Shown here: positions 22,401 through 36,426 of the stretch, in pieces
How the letters are laid out: each line of letters opens with the position of its first letter
Position numbering within the stretch: the stretch's first letter is position 1
Assembly: GCA_051294375.1 (NCBI GenBank)
Contig: CM119268.1
Coordinates: 7,588,632-7,652,631, forward strand
DNA length: 64,000 nucleotides
Direction of reading: 5' to 3'
Source: Paraspadella gotoi
Taxonomy: Eukaryota; Chaetognatha
Notes under the pieces: generated by a model
The model's input: only the letters and a program-made list of their open reading frames with translations
What the model was told of the DNA's origin: nothing
Database searches by the model: none
Position numbers and translations under genes: made by a program

Positions 22401-25400
22401 ATTATGGTCAGAATTTTCGTTTGTTTGTGGACGGCATATATAATAGTTGAATCGACATAGAATACGAGTGACGTTGCATTGCGCACGTCATGGAAGCGCT
22501 TTGGATTTCACTATAAAAAGTTTGAATATATAACCTAATTAATACGCCTCTCTGAAATATAATTAAAATCAGTAAAGAAATCAATTTTTTTGATACCATG
22601 TACTAACGAATCAGTAATTATGGCTCTGAGCACATTTTCAAAATGTTAAATAACATTGTATTTTAATGTCGTGTACTCTTTTCTTCTCAAAAGGTATTTT
22701 GTCACAATGTTTAGTGATAAAAGGGTAATAGTGACTAGTAAAGTTGTTAGGGCAAACGAAAACGCGCTAGCAGTACGGTCTTTGGGAAACCTTGAAACAC
22801 AAATATTTAACAAGACGGTCTCGTGTGTGCGCATAAGAGGGTCTCTAAGAGAGAAAGCAAGCTTTGTCTAATGTTGTTGTTTTTATGAAGTATTATTAAA
22901 TTTTTTTCAATTGACCAATAATTGGATGAATAGATATAAAAATTAGTGTTTATATAGAAATAATCCGCTATCTAAAAATTAAATATCATCTTTATCATCA
23001 TATGATAATTTGGAAATACGGATCATTTTATGTTGATTGTTGCTTATATTTTGAGGGTTCAAAAATGAAGACCAAAAAAAAGTTGTCGGACGTCCGTCAA
23101 TAATTTAGATAACCCGTATACTCTCACATAAGTAGTCATAGAGCTCTATACATACTCATATATAAACATTTAATATTTATTTACCTTTGTACTTGTCCAT
23201 AACAGCCATCAGCCAATTTTGAAAGATTCATTTTTTCCTCTTCAATACTTACTTATAGGAGACGTCCGCGGTAACCAGGTTATACCCATTAACATATCTC
23301 TCGAAGCTGCGATCATCGTCCGCTTTACGCCCGAAGTGTATCACTTCGCATCGGAGGAACTTTCCAAGACGTTGACGGTTGCAACCTCGTGCTTCCCCTC
23401 TGCGTGTTCTCCTGTTTTGCTAACTCCTAGTTCTCTTTAAAATGTTTTTATTGTTCCCTTTTAACGTGCAGAACATAGTGAATGTCACTGGTAAACTTTC
23501 TCATAATTGAAAATATAATTGATATGTGTCCATATGAGTCTCGAGGGGCACAGAAAGTTGTGCAAAAAGGGGAGATGGTATGCGTTATTAAAGAAAAGGT
23601 AGTTGATTAAGTAGTGTAAATATAAAAGAGAGTGGAGGAAAGGTAATTTACAAGTTGTATTGAGCAGGAAGCAAAGATAGGGATGGCATCAGTGAAGGAG
23701 AAATAGGGAGATATAAGGATAGATGGGAAGAAAACATATATCACAAGTATACATGATCTTTAATATTTAATGATTGAGATTGAGAATAAAGATAAGAAAA
23801 TAGGTTTGTAAGATTATTAGAATATAATTTATGAAGGGGTGAGAGTGGGTTAGATGTGTAAAAGTGTCAATATGTGAAAAAAATTAAGATGGAAGAGAAA
23901 AGTGTAAAGATGGAAAGAGAAAGAGGTGTAAATGGCAAAAAGAGGTTAAAAATAGATAAGAAAAATAGAGGTTTAAAGAGCAATAAAAAAGATACGTCGC
24001 AAACAATTGCTTTAAAAAAATGCGGAGGGAGGCGAGAGAAGAGAAAAGAAGATGGAGAATGAAAGAGAATGAGGGAAAAGGAGGAAGAAAAAGAGGAAAG
24101 AGAAGAGAGTTGAAGGAGAGGACAAGGGAGGAACAATAAAAGTAAGAATGAAGAGGAGATAATTTGTTTGTATTTGATTTAAAAGTGCAAAACAAAAACA
24201 TGATTTAAATAACTAGTCCTAGAAAACACAAACAAAAGGAAAATAGGTTTTTTGAGCGGATGATGCATGGTGAAAAGAGAAGGGATTGTTGGAAGGAGAG
24301 AAGATGAATTACTAGGAGAAAGAGGACAGTGCACGCACACGAGAATAATGATTGAATTAGAAATGTGGTCTGAGTGGAGAAAATGAGATGAGTGATGAAG
24401 ATTTAGAAAGTGAAATGAGATGATGACTTACATAGATTTTTAAAAATTCAAGATGTAACATGATGACAGAATTGAAGAATTGTGATTAACATAGAATGAT
24501 AATTAAAATAACTACGATGCAATACTGATGCTGACATTAGTTTGTGTCAAAAATCTGGATTGTAAGACGAAAAGATTAAGTGACGATAATGACGTATAAT
24601 TCCAGACTCTATTTGAAATCTTTACTATTTGCAAAAATGTGATGTAGATTCTTTCTGGTTTCCGGGGCTAGTTGGTCACCGGACGACCAAGAGTGTTGAG
24701 CGTAGAGTTCATACACGGAGAAATTCATAAGAGGCACGGACATGCCTGAAATTGGATATAAAAAATGTGAAACCATAAGAAATAAAAGAAGAAAGATGGA
24801 GAGGAATGAAACGGACTAAGACACAAGAGATACCATCAATCATTGAATTCTCATTACTTTGGTACAAACTCTCCTAACCCAGTTTTTAGTGGATCTGCTT
24901 ATGCAGCAGTCCCGACTGAAGGTTTCAAATTGGATGACAGATATCGACAAGTGGAATTTATAGTTTCTTGTAGAAAGAAAGAAAAAAAATTGGTGATTAT
25001 TGTGGTGATGATTTTAGAATGTTTTGTCTCTCTTTTTTCCCTACTCGTCTTTGTCTTTTCTCTTGCAGTACTCCTCTCTCGTCGTCAATGGACATCTGTC
25101 GGTTCCTCTCTCGCTCTTGACTTTTGAGCTTCTCCCTCTCTCTATCTCTCATCTCTACTCGTCTCTCTCTTTCTCTCTCTCGCTGTGGTTCTTCTCTCAT
25201 CATCTTACTGTGTGCGTCCCGGCAAGCCGAGTGGAATGAGTTAAAATGGAAAACGCAGAGAAGAAAGAATTTTTATTATTACCACAATACTCTTTGGAAC
25301 GCTACCGCAGATGACTTATCCTCAACAGTCGCAAGACGCCCATTGTTTTTTTATTTCTTGTGGTGTACGACTCCGCGACTGTGAAATTGAGTTCGCATTT

Positions 25401-28400
25401 TGCGATGCGAATCTGTGTGCATGGTTCAGTGCTCGCGCAGAGAAGCCATTGTGGAGATTGACTGGCGTGGATTAAAGTTATTAATGCGCACATTAGCGTG
25501 GAATAGGATCAAGAGTAGCAATCTCGATGAATCGCGTAATTTGCCGAAGTTGCGTGCTGGGACGCTATACTGTATGGTGAAAAACGGAAAACAAAACTAT
25601 GGAGAATTTATTTGGTCACCTATAGATATATATTGTATATTATTCAATCGTTCTCTCTTTTTGTGCTTTTTTAGTCGTTATTGAAAATTATTAGTATGAT
25701 GGTAAAAATGACAAATTTCTTTGAATGAGTGATTAATTTTACAACTCAAAGATTACGATTAATGGTGGTTTTCATTTAATTTTCTTTGAGTTCAAATGAT
25801 TTTCGACTCTTATGATTGTTTATCACAGTATCACATTTTTCATTTATTTCTGTTCAGGTTTATGCTAATTTAATTTAATATTTGTGTGAAATTGAATCAT
25901 TCTAATTTATTTATAGTGTAATTCACAAATGAATAAGGGAAGAGAGCAGCATAAAAGAGAACAGAAGACGAGAATATTTGGACGGAGAAGATCATGAATT
26001 AGAATATTTAATTTATAATAAGAAGAAGTACAGTATGGAAAAACTTAAGTGCCCTGTTTTATTGGATCTTGGGTTAAATTCATTTTTATTCCATAATTTA
26101 AACTGTCGGACTTATGGAAATTGGGAGATGATATGAGAGAGATGCAGAGGTTACCATTCAAATCGTACAATTAGTTATGTGTGAACAACAGTATATAATG
26201 AATAATAGGCAAACTTAAGTAAGTAAACAAAGAATTTATGTAAATAGTGAATTTTTTGAGAAGATTTGGGAAAAATTGAAAATTGGGGAAATTGTGTGTT
26301 TGAAAAAAAAAATTATATATTCAACAAGTGATTGGTTTATAGTTAAAGTATAATTTGATAGTATAAATAATGAACCTTGGCGCATATAATTTTTTTCGTT
26401 GGAATCGAGGGTGGAAATGGCGGTTACTATTTTGTGTTATTTTTTGCATTCTATTACATCTCTCTTTAGTTTACTTGCAACATTTAACACAATTTTTTAA
26501 ATATTTTAAAAATTCGTGCTTATCACTTTTCTTTTTTTCTTCAGACTCCAAAACAGGCCAAATAGACCAATTTTTTTTTTTTTTTTTTGCTCTTTTGTGG
26601 TTGGCAATGTGTGGTTATTCTCCTCTAGATGCCTTCTCAGATCGCAGACGGAACAACCCCGACCGGCCTCCATAATAGAGTGATCTTCGGATAGGTCGTT
26701 TTGATTTACGTTATAAGTGAAAAAATGAGGGCAACGATGGGCGCCCGGGCGTCCCATGCGCCTCGTAACGTTTGTAAGACAAACGCTCATGCGCCGTTGA
26801 AATGACACTCGCTAGTTATGAGCCGTCTATTGATAGAGAAAAACATCTGAATTCAGCTGCTCATGACCGTTCTCGGATCATCGCGTTGACATATAAGCGC
26901 CAGCTTCTGGCCTTTGTCCCCGTTCTTTAGCTAAAAATAAAAATGATTTAATACTGGTACACGATTTCTTTACTCTCCTGGATATAATCATTATGGCTAT
27001 ATGCGTAGATTTAACTATTTCTAGTTTTATTATTAAATATAATTATCTCTCTTAGAAAACAATATGTTTCATTTTCTTTCTTTCTTCTTTTCTAATTCTT
27101 TCTTTATACTTTTCTTTCTTTTCTATCTTCATTTCTCCTTTCTTTCTCTTTATCTTTTCTTATGTTTCTTCTTTTCTTATTCTCCTTCTTTTATCTTATT
27201 CTTATTCCTTTGTTCTTCCTCCCCTTATGCTTCTTCTCTTGTTATTTTATATGACTTCTTTTTTCTTTTTTCGCTTTTTCTTGCCATAACACACAACTTT
27301 CCCTCTTTATTAGTATCTGGAGGTTTCCTTCTCTTTAAATCTCTTTATTTCAACTCTCATACTCCTCTCTCTCAGTTACTCTTACATATTTTCTCTCTCC
27401 ATGCGCGCCCACAGTTTTGTAGTCCGTCCGGAAATTTATTCATTTTACCGCAGTAGGGGAAAGACCTAATAAATAAGCATCGCGCTTTGTCTACCCTTCG
27501 GTTTAATTTTACGAAGGCTCCACGGACACGCGATTCCGATTTTCGACATGGGGCGGCGCAAATTAAAAGAGATTGCCTTCTCTTTTCTTTATTTGTCTAT
27601 TTTGTATGTGTTCATAAACGTTTTTACACGAAGGTCATGTCTGTCTGGTCAGTCTTAGAAAGTAGTGACAAATTTGCTTCTTCTCCTAAATTTATATGGC
27701 AAATTCAGGGTCGCAAGTCCTTTTCTTTCCTCTCCGTTTATTTGTACTGGATTTATCCTTTCTCGCATATTCTGTTCTATTGGCCTATCACTTATAATTG
27801 TTCTTCAGCGTCTTTCAGTTTCTTTATTTTTTATATATTCATTTTCTTATACATCTGTTGGCTTCTTCTTTCCTTTCTTTCTTTCTTTCTTTTCTTTTTT
27901 TTCTGTCTTTCTTTCTTTCCTTGTACGCCTTTCCTGCTTTTTATTGTACTTGTCTACGTGTGTACGCACTTTCTCAACTTTGGACTCGATAGATATCTCC
28001 TTCGCTCTCTATTCTCCGTTGCTCTCCGCTCTTCGTTTTCGTGCCCGTGTGTGCACGTATCCCACGCAGAGTGGGCCCATTTTGAGACATAGACCGGCTC
28101 GAAAGGCGACGCGCAGAAGTCCGATGGATGACCTCGAGGGATCACGATTCCGTGTTCATGTCGAAGCAAAGTTCTCGGAGACGCATGTCTTCTATGACGT
28201 CGTTGAGGTCGTCTTGTCAAGTCGAAAAGTCCCAAACAATCGGATCGTCAACACCCGTCACTCGATTTATGTGAAAAGAAGACAGTCGGATGGCCTCAGC
28301 GTGCGATTCGCTTCCACAAATTTGCGGAACACGATGAGGTTTGCAGGACGAGCTACGTTTCACCCTCGCCTATCAACCTTCGTTTTTCAAATTTTTGAAA

Positions 28401-30812
28401 AAAAATATTACGGGACTGAATTTATTTAAAAGATAATCTGACGATGAGACTGACCGAAAAAACCGAACATTATTGATTGGATTTTGATTGGAGGAGGAAG
28501 TTGAAGCTTCCTCGCTACAACGCCGAGAAGAGGAGACAATTGTTTGAGTCAGGTTGCTGGAATGGAGACATTCACGTTTGAGAGTGCCAATGCCAATAGA
28601 GCACCCATGATAATATGCCAAGTCCAATAGAGACAATTTTTGGTAAGCGGCCATGAGAAACTCTCGAGGGCTTCATTGGTTTTTGATTTACTTTTTTCAC
28701 AAAGCAGTGTTTTTTTTTTATTAACGTCCATTATTGACATTTTGGGCTACTGAAAAAAAAACAAAAAACAAAAGAAAGACGTTGCCGATGCTGAGTATAA
28801 AATTCTCGGTTTTTTTTATTGCAAGGACAAACGTTATTAGAATTTCTAAATAAATAATACGGAAATGTAATAAAATAGTTAGCTTCAGAAGTTTCAGCGC
28901 TGAGATTTATGACTATTGAGCGAGGTTGATAAATAGGAGGAGCGCGACCTACGTAAACGATCATAAATCACGTTCCTTAACTCGTTTCGTGTATAAATAT
29001 TCAAAAAAGGACAACAACTATTATGAATGATGCTTTTACCTCTTCTGGGATCACTTTCCGTTGCTTTTGGGATTGAGATATTCCACATATAATATACTTC
29101 TTGTATTATAATAACAAAACGTTAAAATCATTTGGGATTGAACTAATAAAAGAGATCATCAGTGATTGGGACAGTAAAAAACACCAACCAAATTCCGAAG
29201 TTCATTAGAAAGAAACAAACATCAATCATACCAAAATTATGGGTTTGCTTTTGAGACATTTTTTAATTATTAAAAAAAAATAGTTATGACCGCTTGGCCA
29301 GAGGCAATTGGATTATGTACGTATTTATATATTGGGCCTTTTTTAAATAAAAAAAACATGGTTATTTCCTATAATTCGTCACAAAATTGCGATGATTATG
29401 GACTTTGGTGATATAAAATATAAATTTCTGTTATTATACAAAAATATTTGAGTATAAACTATCACTGCCACCTAAACTCGTTAAGTTTTATATTTAAATT
29501 TAATTTCATTTTCATCGCAATGTTCATCTTTTTGGCGAAAAGCTTGATAAAAATTTCAAAAACCAAAAAAGTGTTCCTTTTGGAATCTTAATGATGCAAC
29601 GTTTAAGTGCACTCGATAGCAATATGATTATCCTTTTCAATAATTATTTACAAATGGAACTAAAAATTCGAAGTCCGATAAACCTGGTATTCTAATTCCC
29701 CACTATTACTATTTAAATATCAAACTTTTTTTTCTTAACCTATAATTAAATATTATCAAACCTTATAAATGAAAAGTTTTTTATATAAAACTACGCTCTA
29801 CTACAGAAAGTTACAACAATAAAAAAAATACTCAAAGGAAATGAATGCAGAAGGCTTCATTATTATAAAATGTAGTACCCTTTCTTGTGACCTAGAAATC
29901 TGTTTCCCACAAACTACCCCCCATCGAATTTAATGAAATTTACATTTGAGTGCTAATGACTATTAAATGAGAACTATCCGAGGCCCGAATTTTGTATTCG
30001 TCGGAAGAAGAAACTTTTTCGTTGAAGATTCGATCATCGGACTTTTATTCATTTGGGATATTAATTCATTAACAAATAAAACGTTTCACCACGTGGTCTT
30101 ATTTCATTTAATTATTTCCATTTGAATTGATATTTTGTTTATATCGATGTTCTTTCCTTTTTTACGGCAAGGAGCGCTGGAAGGACTGCTCTATCAAAAT
30201 TGACCAGCGTCTTTGTTGAATACTTGTTTCTGTGTGAGCGTTTTAGTTGCACGCGATGATTATAGGTAGCACCTGGAAGGTGACTCTGTACGTCCGGTCT
30301 GAGCTTTTGTGTGTGATATTATGACTACTTTAAGTGGGTATAAGTTGTTAGAAATTTTTCTCTCGGCCTCTCTGCATCTGTAAGTCCTTATCTCTCTCAA
30401 TTCGATTTAATTCAAGTTGTCCTTTTTCGTGACTCTCAGTTGTAGATTCTCTCAAGTTCTTGTTGTCAAGTTTACAATAACTCACGCAGCTCCATCTCCC
30501 CCCCCTGCCCTCGGTTTGCTTCATTACAATGGTCAACGCATTTGGACTTCTGCTCTCCTCCTTTCCGCGCTCGCAACAATCCGAATCCTTTCTGTTGCGC
30601 ATACCTTTAGTATCTTTTATTTTTCCTTTTGCCACGTTGGCCGTATTTGTTCGTGTGTCTTGGGGTACGCCATGCCGGACTCAAAATTTCGCCGTGCCAA
30701 CTCGGACTCGTCCGCTCTCGACAGTGATATATTCGGCCGCTCGGAACGGCCGACGCTAAAATGGTGTTCTTTAGTCGAGGAAGAGGAGGAATTGGAGATG
30801 GAAAATGGGGTG

Positions 30813-30854
30813 GATGAGTGGGGTGACACTCCTTTGGTCACCCCACCACTCATC
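30813..30854. repeat. Short GC-rich hairpin
   Basis: GATGAGTGGGGTGAC at 30813-30827 faces GTCACCCCACCACTCATC at 30837-30854. The arms pair almost fully, with a 2-base bulge, across a loop of about 9 bases. Confidence 0.65.
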
Positions 30855-32379
30855 GACTAGGGCCCTTCTAGGGTGGGGGAAATATCTGTAGCGCAGGGAT
30901 GAGGCATTGAGAAAGCATGATCGTGGTCACCGCAAACTAAGTAGCAAAGCATGAAATATTTGAGCAAAGAGAGAGGAGAGAGTGAGCGCGCAAGTTGCAT
31001 CGTCCTTAATGAGTGCCAGAGAAGACTGGAGGTGTTGAGAAATAGTGGAGTGAATGAACCTGCGGACGCCCTTGAACTATAGAGAGTTGTGAGAGAGAGG
31101 ATTGAACAGTTTTGGGCCTGACTGCCTCTCGATATTAGCTTGAGTGAAGTGAACACTCGGAATATAGCAGGCTGTCTTCCAGAGCACTGTACGAGAGACA
31201 AGATCCTGAGGAAGAGGGGACGGCATGCAAGTTGGACGTATTAAACCGAACAAGAAACATCCTACAGCAAGTTCGCTGTGAGATATGATTGATTGCCCTA
31301 TTGGGTGATTCAGACAGTGCTGTGAAGGAAAATTAATCTGATGATTTCATCGAAGAGTTGTCAACTTGTGAGGGCTTCGTCTGGAGTATAGCCCACCAAA
31401 GAGCAAGCAGTTGCTGAGAGGACGTGAAAGGACCTTGGTGGAATCGGCAGAAGGGAAGAGTAATTGGTAGAAAATTGAGATGACCTATCACTAAAACGTG
31501 CGCACTCTTGGGGTTAGAAGATAGCACAAGTCGTTCTAAAGATCGCTTCGACTACTTTATTCGGCTCGCGGCCGAGGTGGATGCGTAGTAAAGATTAGCG
31601 GTCCTGTAGGTAATACGTCCCTAATGAACTGACGGAATGCGACTCAAGATGTCTGAGTTGAGGGATCCATCACGGTCTATAGAGAGATAACAAATCCGAC
31701 TACGTGAATAGGCGCAACTAGTAAACATCCATATGTGGGCACCTAAAAGGTGGAAATCCGCACTCTGCCCTATGACAGCCACGGTGTTCCAAATGTCCCG
31801 GAAGTCCCGCCCTTGATTCTTTTTGCACGAGGAAAGTGGCCTCTCGGAAGAAGCGCTATGGCGCCCGGGAGTGCGTCGATATGAAACGCGGGAGAAAACG
31901 ATGGCAGGCGTAAGATTAACAAAAATAGCTTATTATTTGGAATATATATATAACACCCCCAAAATTTTGATTTTCTCAAAGTGCCAATATTTGCTGAGGA
32001 GTTATTTTTATGTCTCCTCGCCTTGTAGGCTGTAAATAGTACCGATCTTTTATGTGACCTAAGAAAGAAAGGATTGGCTTGTTTGTGCCGTCGAGCGCCT
32101 GTAAATAGCAGAGACACATTTGAGAGCACCTAGGCTTACGAAGTAATCACCACTTGGGCCACAAGTGTTATTTAATGTAAGAATAGTGAAAGCAGGAGTT
32201 GCATGTTCTGAAATCGAAATAGGAGAATCCCTTGAACTGATTCACGTGGCCAGCTAAGGGGCCAGCCGCCGCCACCCACGTTGGCCGGAATTGCGCACCA
32301 ACAGGCGCCCAGAACCCTAACCGCGGCTCGGAAAATTTCACTGTTAACGGGGCCACTAGCACTTGAGGATAACTAATTT

Positions 32380-33474
32380 CACCAATAGAGAATAGAACTC
32401 AAGAAGGCCGTGCCGAACGTCAAATGGCCCGAGGAACCAATCCCCCAATAGGGATAAGGGGGGCAAAGACCTCTATAAATCTGCAGATGGACTCCGCCAT
32501 GTGAGCCGACTAAAATCCCAATAAGGAAAGGGTCGAATGGGGCCACACGCAGGAAACCAATTTCCGCCAATCACAGAAGGGTCGCCAATGGCAAGTGACG
32601 AGGGATCACCACAAATCCCAATAGGGGAAGGCCTGACGGGCACAAGGAACCACTCCCAAATAGGAAATGTAGATCGTCAAATTGGTCTCCCACAAGGAAA
32701 ACCAATCCCAATAGGATACACGAGGCTTACATGGCACTAAATAAGCTACAAGTGAAAACAGAGAATGCCTCTTAAACCGTGACTAGGACTAGGACCACTT
32801 AGAATGAGACACAACAAAGGAACCAAGGAACCAATACCTATAGGAAGCCTATGAAAGGCAATCCTGCGCTAGGAAGGTAACCACTCCCCAGAGTAGTAAT
32901 CATAGAATAGCAAATGGCGAGAACGGACCAATGTTTAGGATTACTGATAAAAAAGAGATGCTCTCCCAAAATGAATAGGTTCAAAAGAGTCTTTAGAGTA
33001 GAGCATATGAAAGATGGTCGCCACATCGCGAGACCATTGAATCTCGCCTGGTTATTTATCGCTCTCCATCAGTTGGGCTGCCACCTAAACCCATGCTCCG
33101 CACATCCCCAAGATATACCGGAAAACTCGGGGATTTTTACCGGCCCCAGATCACCCTCGATAACCTAATGGAAGCCAAAGACCAACTTTTGGACCTCTAC
33201 TTTCTCTCTGCTTGGCGGAACATAGATTAGAACCTCGTAGAGTTTCCCAAAACTGTAGAGAACCCAAAACCACACTAACATGGCATACATTGAGAGACAG
33301 CAAAGCCTATCGCAATTTTTACCGAATAGTGCTAAATTTGGCCACTGGCACAATGAACCCGATGGATATTCCACCGTAAAAATGCCCGAATAAGAAGGGC
33401 CACTTTGGCACGGAGGAACCAATCCCAATAGGAAGGGCTACTGGCACAATTGAACCAATCCAAAAATTAAAGGC
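32380..33474 (-). repeat. 35-bp tandem array, degenerate copy on the opposite strand
   Basis: Repeated variants of GGAACCAATCCCAATAGG with irregular spacing and inserted bases are the reverse complement of the array at 33,500-34,043. The irregularity looks like insertion noise on a regular array. Confidence 0.75.
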
Positions 33475-33499
33475 NNNNNNNNNNNNNNNNNNNNNNNNN
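33475..33499. other. Assembly gap (25 N) at the centre of the inverted repeat
   Basis: Exactly 25 N, as at 34753-34777, 37119-37143, 47233-47257 and 56716-56740. It separates the degenerate and the regular 35-bp arrays, which are in opposite orientation. Confidence 0.95.
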
Positions 33500-34043
33500 T
33501 GCCATTAGTTCTTCCTATTGGGATTGGTTCCTTGTGCCGGTGGCCCTTCCTATTGGGATTGGTTCCTTGTGCCATTGGGCCTTCCTATTAGGTTTGGTTC
33601 CTTGTGCCACTAGTTCTTCCTATTGGGATTGGTTCCTCGTGCCATTGGCCCTTCCTATTGGGAGTGGTTCCTCCTGCCATCAGGCCTTCCTATAGGGATT
33701 GGTTCCTTGTGCCATTGGGCCTTCCTATTAGGTTTGTTTCCTTGTGCTATTAGGCCTTCCTATTGGGATTGGTTCCTTGTGCCATTGGCCCTTCCTATTG
33801 GGAGTGGTTCCTTGTGCCGTCAGGCCTTCCTATTGGGATTGGTTCCTCATGCCATTGGCCCTTCTTATTGGGATTGGTTCCTCGTGCCATTGACCCTTCT
33901 TATTGGGATTAGTTCCTCGTGCCAGTGGCCCTTCCTATTGGGATTGGTTCCTCGTGCCATTGACCCTTCTTATTGGGATTAGTTCCTCGTGCCAGTGGCC
34001 CTTCATATTGGGATTGGTTCCTCGTGCCAGTGGCCCTTACTGT
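33500..34043 (+). repeat. 35-bp tandem array, copy 2
   Basis: About fifteen regular units with core TATTGGGATTGGTTCC followed by CTCGTGCCA or CTTGTGCCA. A 119-residue open frame over it merely reads the repeat. Confidence 0.9.
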
Positions 34044-35899
34044 GATAGTTAGATTCTAATGCTAAATACTCTTCCTATTCTATTAATGCCAGTGGTGATT
34101 ACTAAGTAGTCTCTCAATGTGTCTCTCTATTTACGCAAGCCAATCTTCTAATAATGGTCATATCCTAGGGAAACAAAAATTTAACCTTATATTTATATAT
34201 ATTCCAAATCATAAGCTATTTTTGTTAATCTTACGCCTGCCTCGTTTTCGCGTTTCATCGACGCACTCCGGCGCATGCGCTTTTCCAGAGCCACTTTCCC
34301 TCGTGACAAAAGATCAACGTCCCTCCCGCGAATCCTTTTGCTTTTACACGGTTTCTCTTACGGAGGACATCTCGTTCGCTCATTAGGACTACAGAGTTTT
34401 CTCCTCTCGCCATCATCGCACGCTTTCTTTCCCAATGTCCATTATTGTCCTCTTTCTCTCTCTCTCTCTCTCTCNNNNNNNNNNNNNNNNNNNNNNNNNN
34501 NNNNNNNNNNNNNNNNNNNNNNNNNNNNNNNNNNNNNNNNNNNNNNNNNNNNNNNNNNNNNNNNNNNNNNNNNNNNNNNNNNNNNCATTTTCGGCGTCGG
34601 CCGCCGAGCGGCGCTGGCGACGATCAGCGCTTTTAGCGGAGGGACCCAGAAACGAACAAAAGGCTCGTGGAAAGCAAAAAAGATCAATGGCAAGAAAGGA
34701 TCGGTTGCGAGCGCGGAAAGAAAAGAATCAATCGAAAGTGAAAAGCAACTCGNNNNNNNNNNNNNNNNNNNNNNNNNCTTCGTTTATCTTCCTCCTCCCT
34801 CCTCTCTCTTTTCTCTCTCTCCTCTCTCTAATCTCTCTCTCTCTCTCTTTTACCTCTCTCTCTTTTCTCTCTCTCTCTCTTTCGGTCGCCTTCCGGGCAA
34901 CTTCTTAGTTAAATTTTATAGAAAATAAAAATTTCGGATTTACATAAATAAGTCTACTTGCAAGTCAGATTCTTTCTTTTTTATTAAAACGAAAACCGCA
35001 AAAAACCGCAACAGTGGGGTTATGTCTCAGCACCACCCCAGCCATTGAATGCCTTTTGAAGTTAAATTTCGATGATCCCTAAATATTCCCGACAACTTAA
35101 AGCTTGAAACTTAAGGGAAAATCCTTGAGGCTCATTTTCATTTCTAAATTCACTTTGCCAACTTAGATGCGCACTGTATTTGCAACTTCATTCTTACAAT
35201 ATTAATAAAAAAATAATATTGTTCAAAAGAACAACCTCTTAGCGAAAGAGCTGTTTGATGATTTTATTAAAAATATTTATTAGTTTTTTAATTTTAAAAA
35301 TTTAGATTATTTCTGACGTGATATAATGTTGTTGGTAACCCAAACCAGCAAATCAAAAAATTCAATTTGCATCGCAAGACCGCATTGAAAATAATAATTC
35401 CGTACTAATGACAAAAAAAACGAAAATTTAACGTTTAATAGGAAATGGCAAAGGAAATTTAAAGACAACGGATATTTGTCAAAAAATCAATAGAAATCGC
35501 TAAAGTTGATGACATGACTTTTCACGGTGGTGGATTTACACTGTGCGGGGTGATGGCGCGTGAGTTATGTAAACTTGAAAAAGAAATAGAAATTCGAAAC
35601 GAAAAAGAGGACAACTTGAATAATCATTGATAAATTAGGAAAAGGGGCGAAACAATTTTACTCACAAGTAGATACACAAGCTCAGACGCGTACAGGTACT
35701 ACAGGTACGTGCAACTAAAACGCTCAGAAAGATTCAACAAAGACGTGTCAAAAGCAGTCTTCACCTCTGGCTCTGCGTGGGTCGTGATACGAAAAAAGAA
35801 AGAGAGAATGGAGAATAGATAGCGAAGGGAATACAGTGGAAAGTGGTACAGTACAGTACAATAAAAAGCATGGAAAAGAAAGAAAGAAAGAAAGAAAAA

Positions 35900-35931
<32 letters not shown>

Positions 35932-36366
35932 GAGAAAGAGAAAGAAAAAAATAAGAAATGAATGAAGAACAATATAGAGTGAAAGGCAGACAGAATAGCA
36001 GAAAGGAAAAATAGACAAATAAAAAGAAAGAAAGGATTGCGACCATGCCATAGAATAAAATAGACACTAGACTGACAGACAGAATAGCAGAAAGAAAAAA
36101 TAGACAAATAAAAAGAAAGAGAGGATCGCGCCCATGTCGGAATCGAATCCGTTGTCCGTCGTAAAATTAACCGAAGGAAAAGGTTAAAAGTCTTTTCCCC
36201 ACTGTAAATCCGACGGACTACAACTGTGTGCGATGAGAGAGAAAGAGAGAGAGAGAGAGAGTGAGAGAAAGAGATAAAGAGAGGAAAATGGAGATCTATG
36301 AAGAGGGAGAGTGGTTGCAAGAAAAGGAGAAAAAGAAAAAGAGTTAAAAAAAGAAAGAAAGAAAGG

Positions 36367-36426
<60 letters not shown>

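Larger units (their letters stand above)
19445..33474. repeat. Left arm of a very large imperfect inverted repeat
   Basis: Blocks here match, as reverse complement, blocks to the right. Pairs I can see: 19,650-20,110 with 61,313-60,895; 20,300-20,640 with 60,670-60,365; 20,640-20,990 with 60,365-60,155; 21,040-21,300 with 57,800-57,530; 21,500-21,640 with 57,420-57,270; 21,740-22,200 with 57,230-56,780; 24,245-24,290 with about 56,020-55,970; 26,150-26,540 with 37,110-36,815; 26,620-26,940 with 36,770-36,535; 27,935-28,080 with 35,875-35,760; 30,560-30,760 with 34,735-34,587; 31,795-32,000 with 34,330-34,150; 32,380-33,470 with 34,040-33,500. Order is kept throughout. Differences are mostly small insertions. 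No reading frame is conserved between copies, so I call no genes in the arm. Confidence 0.8.

Noticed and set aside
27487-28429. 201- and 254-codon open frames
   Set aside because: The matching inverted copy near 35.7-36.3 kb does not preserve either frame, and much of the length is a pyrimidine microsatellite.
30417-30860. 147-codon frame ending in an acidic segment (EEEEELEMENG)
   Set aside because: The inverted partner at about 34.59-34.74 kb does not keep the frame; the segment lies in the noisy left arm.
33623-33982. 119-codon frame with regular Trp/Pro/Leu periodicity
   Set aside because: It is the translation of the 35-bp tandem array, not a repeat protein.
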